From: an uncultured Bacteroides sp.
Lineage (GTDB): Bacteria; Bacteroidota; Bacteroidia; Cytophagales; Cyclobacteriaceae
Length of the DNA: 64,000 nt
Assembly: GCA_902168185.1 (NCBI GenBank)
Contig: CABHOV010000041.1
Coordinates: forward strand, 62,001-126,000
Direction of reading: 5' to 3'
The notes under the pieces are model-generated. The model searched no databases, was not told the origin of the DNA, and saw nothing but the letters and a program-made list of their open reading frames with translations. Positions 63,382 to 64,000 of the stretch are shown here, piece by piece (the first letter of the stretch is position 1; each line of letters begins with the position of its first letter). The translations under genes were made by a program, and so were the position numbers.

Positions 63382-64000
63382 TTATAAGCCAAAGAGTTTA
63401 AAAGCTCTTGACAGGTCTACATTTCCACCAGATAGAATTACGCCTACTTTCTTATTTCTGAAAGTATCTTTTGCTTTCAATACGGCTGCAAATGGAACAG
63501 CACCGGATGGCTCAACAATGACTTTCAGATTTTCCCAGAGGATTCGCATCGCATCAATAATTTCCTGATCACTTACCGTGATTACTCCTCTCACATGATC
63601 GTGAATGATCGGGAATGTTTTATCGCCCACTGTAGTGAGCAGCCCGTCAGCAATCGAGTTGGATTGCGAAGGCTCTATACTTCCGCTTTTCAGTGAGCGA
63701 TAGGCATCATCGGCACCCTCGGGTTCTCCTGCAAAGACAGATGTAGCCGGAGAAAAATATTTAGCGGATAACGCTGTGCCGCTTAACAAACCACCACCAC
63801 CAACAGGAGGTATAATTACTTCTAGCAAAGGTATATCTTCAAAAAATTCCTTCGCAACAGTGGCCTGGCCGGTAATAACTTCGTAGTCGTTAAAGGGGTG
63901 GATAACACTTGCACCCGTTTTTTCAACTACTTCCCGTAGTGTGGTTTCACGAGACTCCAGTGTAGGCTCGCATTCAAAAATCTCCGCGCCAAAACTTATA
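63382..64000 (-). CDS. threonine dehydratase/serine racemase-like PLP enzyme, 5' end outside window
   Basis: The frame is open to the right edge, so only the C-terminal 205 residues or so are visible. IIPPVGGGGLLSGTAL is the phosphate-binding glycine loop of fold-type-II PLP enzymes, and EPEGADDAYRSLKSG and IVEPSGAVPFAA are typical of the threonine dehydratase/serine racemase group. The upstream part, with CEPTLESREXTL-like and HPFNDYEVITGQATVA sequence, fits the same family. No ACT regulatory domain follows, so it resembles the catabolic or racemase form. The Lys that binds PLP lies beyond the window. Confidence 0.88.
   Translation of the reverse strand, partial: ISFGAEIFECEPTLESRETTLREVVEKTGASVIHPFNDYEVITGQATVAKEFFEDIPLLEVIIPPVGGGGLLSGTALSAKYFSPATSVFAGEPEGADDAYRSLKSGSIEPSQSNSIADGLLTTVGDKTFPIIHDHVRGVITVSDQEIIDAMRILWENLKVIVEPSGAVPFAAVLKAKDTFRNKKVGVILSGGNVDLSRAFKLFGL

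Noticed and set aside
1-64000. tRNA, rRNA, riboswitch and insertion-sequence search by eye
   Set aside because: No cloverleaf, ribosomal segment, known riboswitch pattern, transposase or flanking inverted repeat was seen. A covariance-model scan would be needed to exclude small RNAs.

Overview
The window is a chromosomal segment of a Bacteroidota bacterium, most likely from the order Cytophagales. Supporting evidence: Bacteroidota-type promoter elements (TAnnTTTG, sometimes with an upstream TTG), the families DUF6089, DUF6702 and GldB, the order nadK-DUF6089-uppS-bamA-ompH-ompH, and the OmpA/PD40 outer-membrane proteins. Nearly everything is housekeeping or cell-envelope biology. I see no prophage, insertion sequence, CRISPR array, rRNA or tRNA gene.

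Region 1 (1-22.4 kb) is mostly on the minus strand and is an envelope and peptidase region. It holds the tail of an unknown gene, a large AsmA-like protein, an aldehyde dehydrogenase, a transglutaminase-like secreted protein (plus strand), two OmpA-type proteins, a patatin/beta-barrel phospholipase, an M23 peptidoglycan peptidase, an S9 peptidase, three tandem M1 metallopeptidase paralogues and a HupE/UreJ-like membrane protein. A DUF6702 gene is divergent from the last.

Region 2 (22.6-33.4 kb, plus strand) carries gldB, tpiA, prmA, nadK and an outer-membrane biogenesis run (two DUF6089 barrels, uppS, bamA, two ompH/skp) ending at a strong terminator. Region 3 (33.4-36.3 kb, minus strand) carries hpf, a Xer recombinase, rpsU and an acyl-CoA dehydrogenase. 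The xer-rpsU gap holds three DnaA-box-like 9-mers within 48 bp beside an AT-rich stretch, which is the most intriguing non-coding signal here.

Region 4 (36.4-41.4 kb, plus strand) makes nucleotide sugars: ugd and a UDP-glucuronate decarboxylase (towards UDP-xylose), then rfbB and rfbA (towards dTDP-4-keto-6-deoxyglucose), then an HD-domain protein. Region 5 (41.4-46.3 kb) is the rimP-nusA-infB translation/transcription operon with a hairpin in its leader. Region 6 (46.4-58.7 kb) has a lipid-A-synthase-N-like membrane protein, two methyltransferases, yajC-ybbR-coaE, a complete RND efflux trio and a purine nucleoside phosphorylase. Region 7 (58.7-64 kb) has a zinc-ribbon membrane protein, an alpha/beta hydrolase with dxs, scpA, and the 3' part of a threonine dehydratase/serine racemase-like gene cut by the window end.

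No clearly new multi-gene system is visible. The best leads are the DnaA-box cluster by rpsU, the M1-HupE-DUF6702 cluster, the hairpin in the rimP leader, a palindrome inside the acyl-CoA dehydrogenase promoter, and an excess of the tetramer TATA throughout the coding DNA. Starts were moved to internal ATG codons wherever the longest frame began at TTG or lay upstream of a clear signal peptide.
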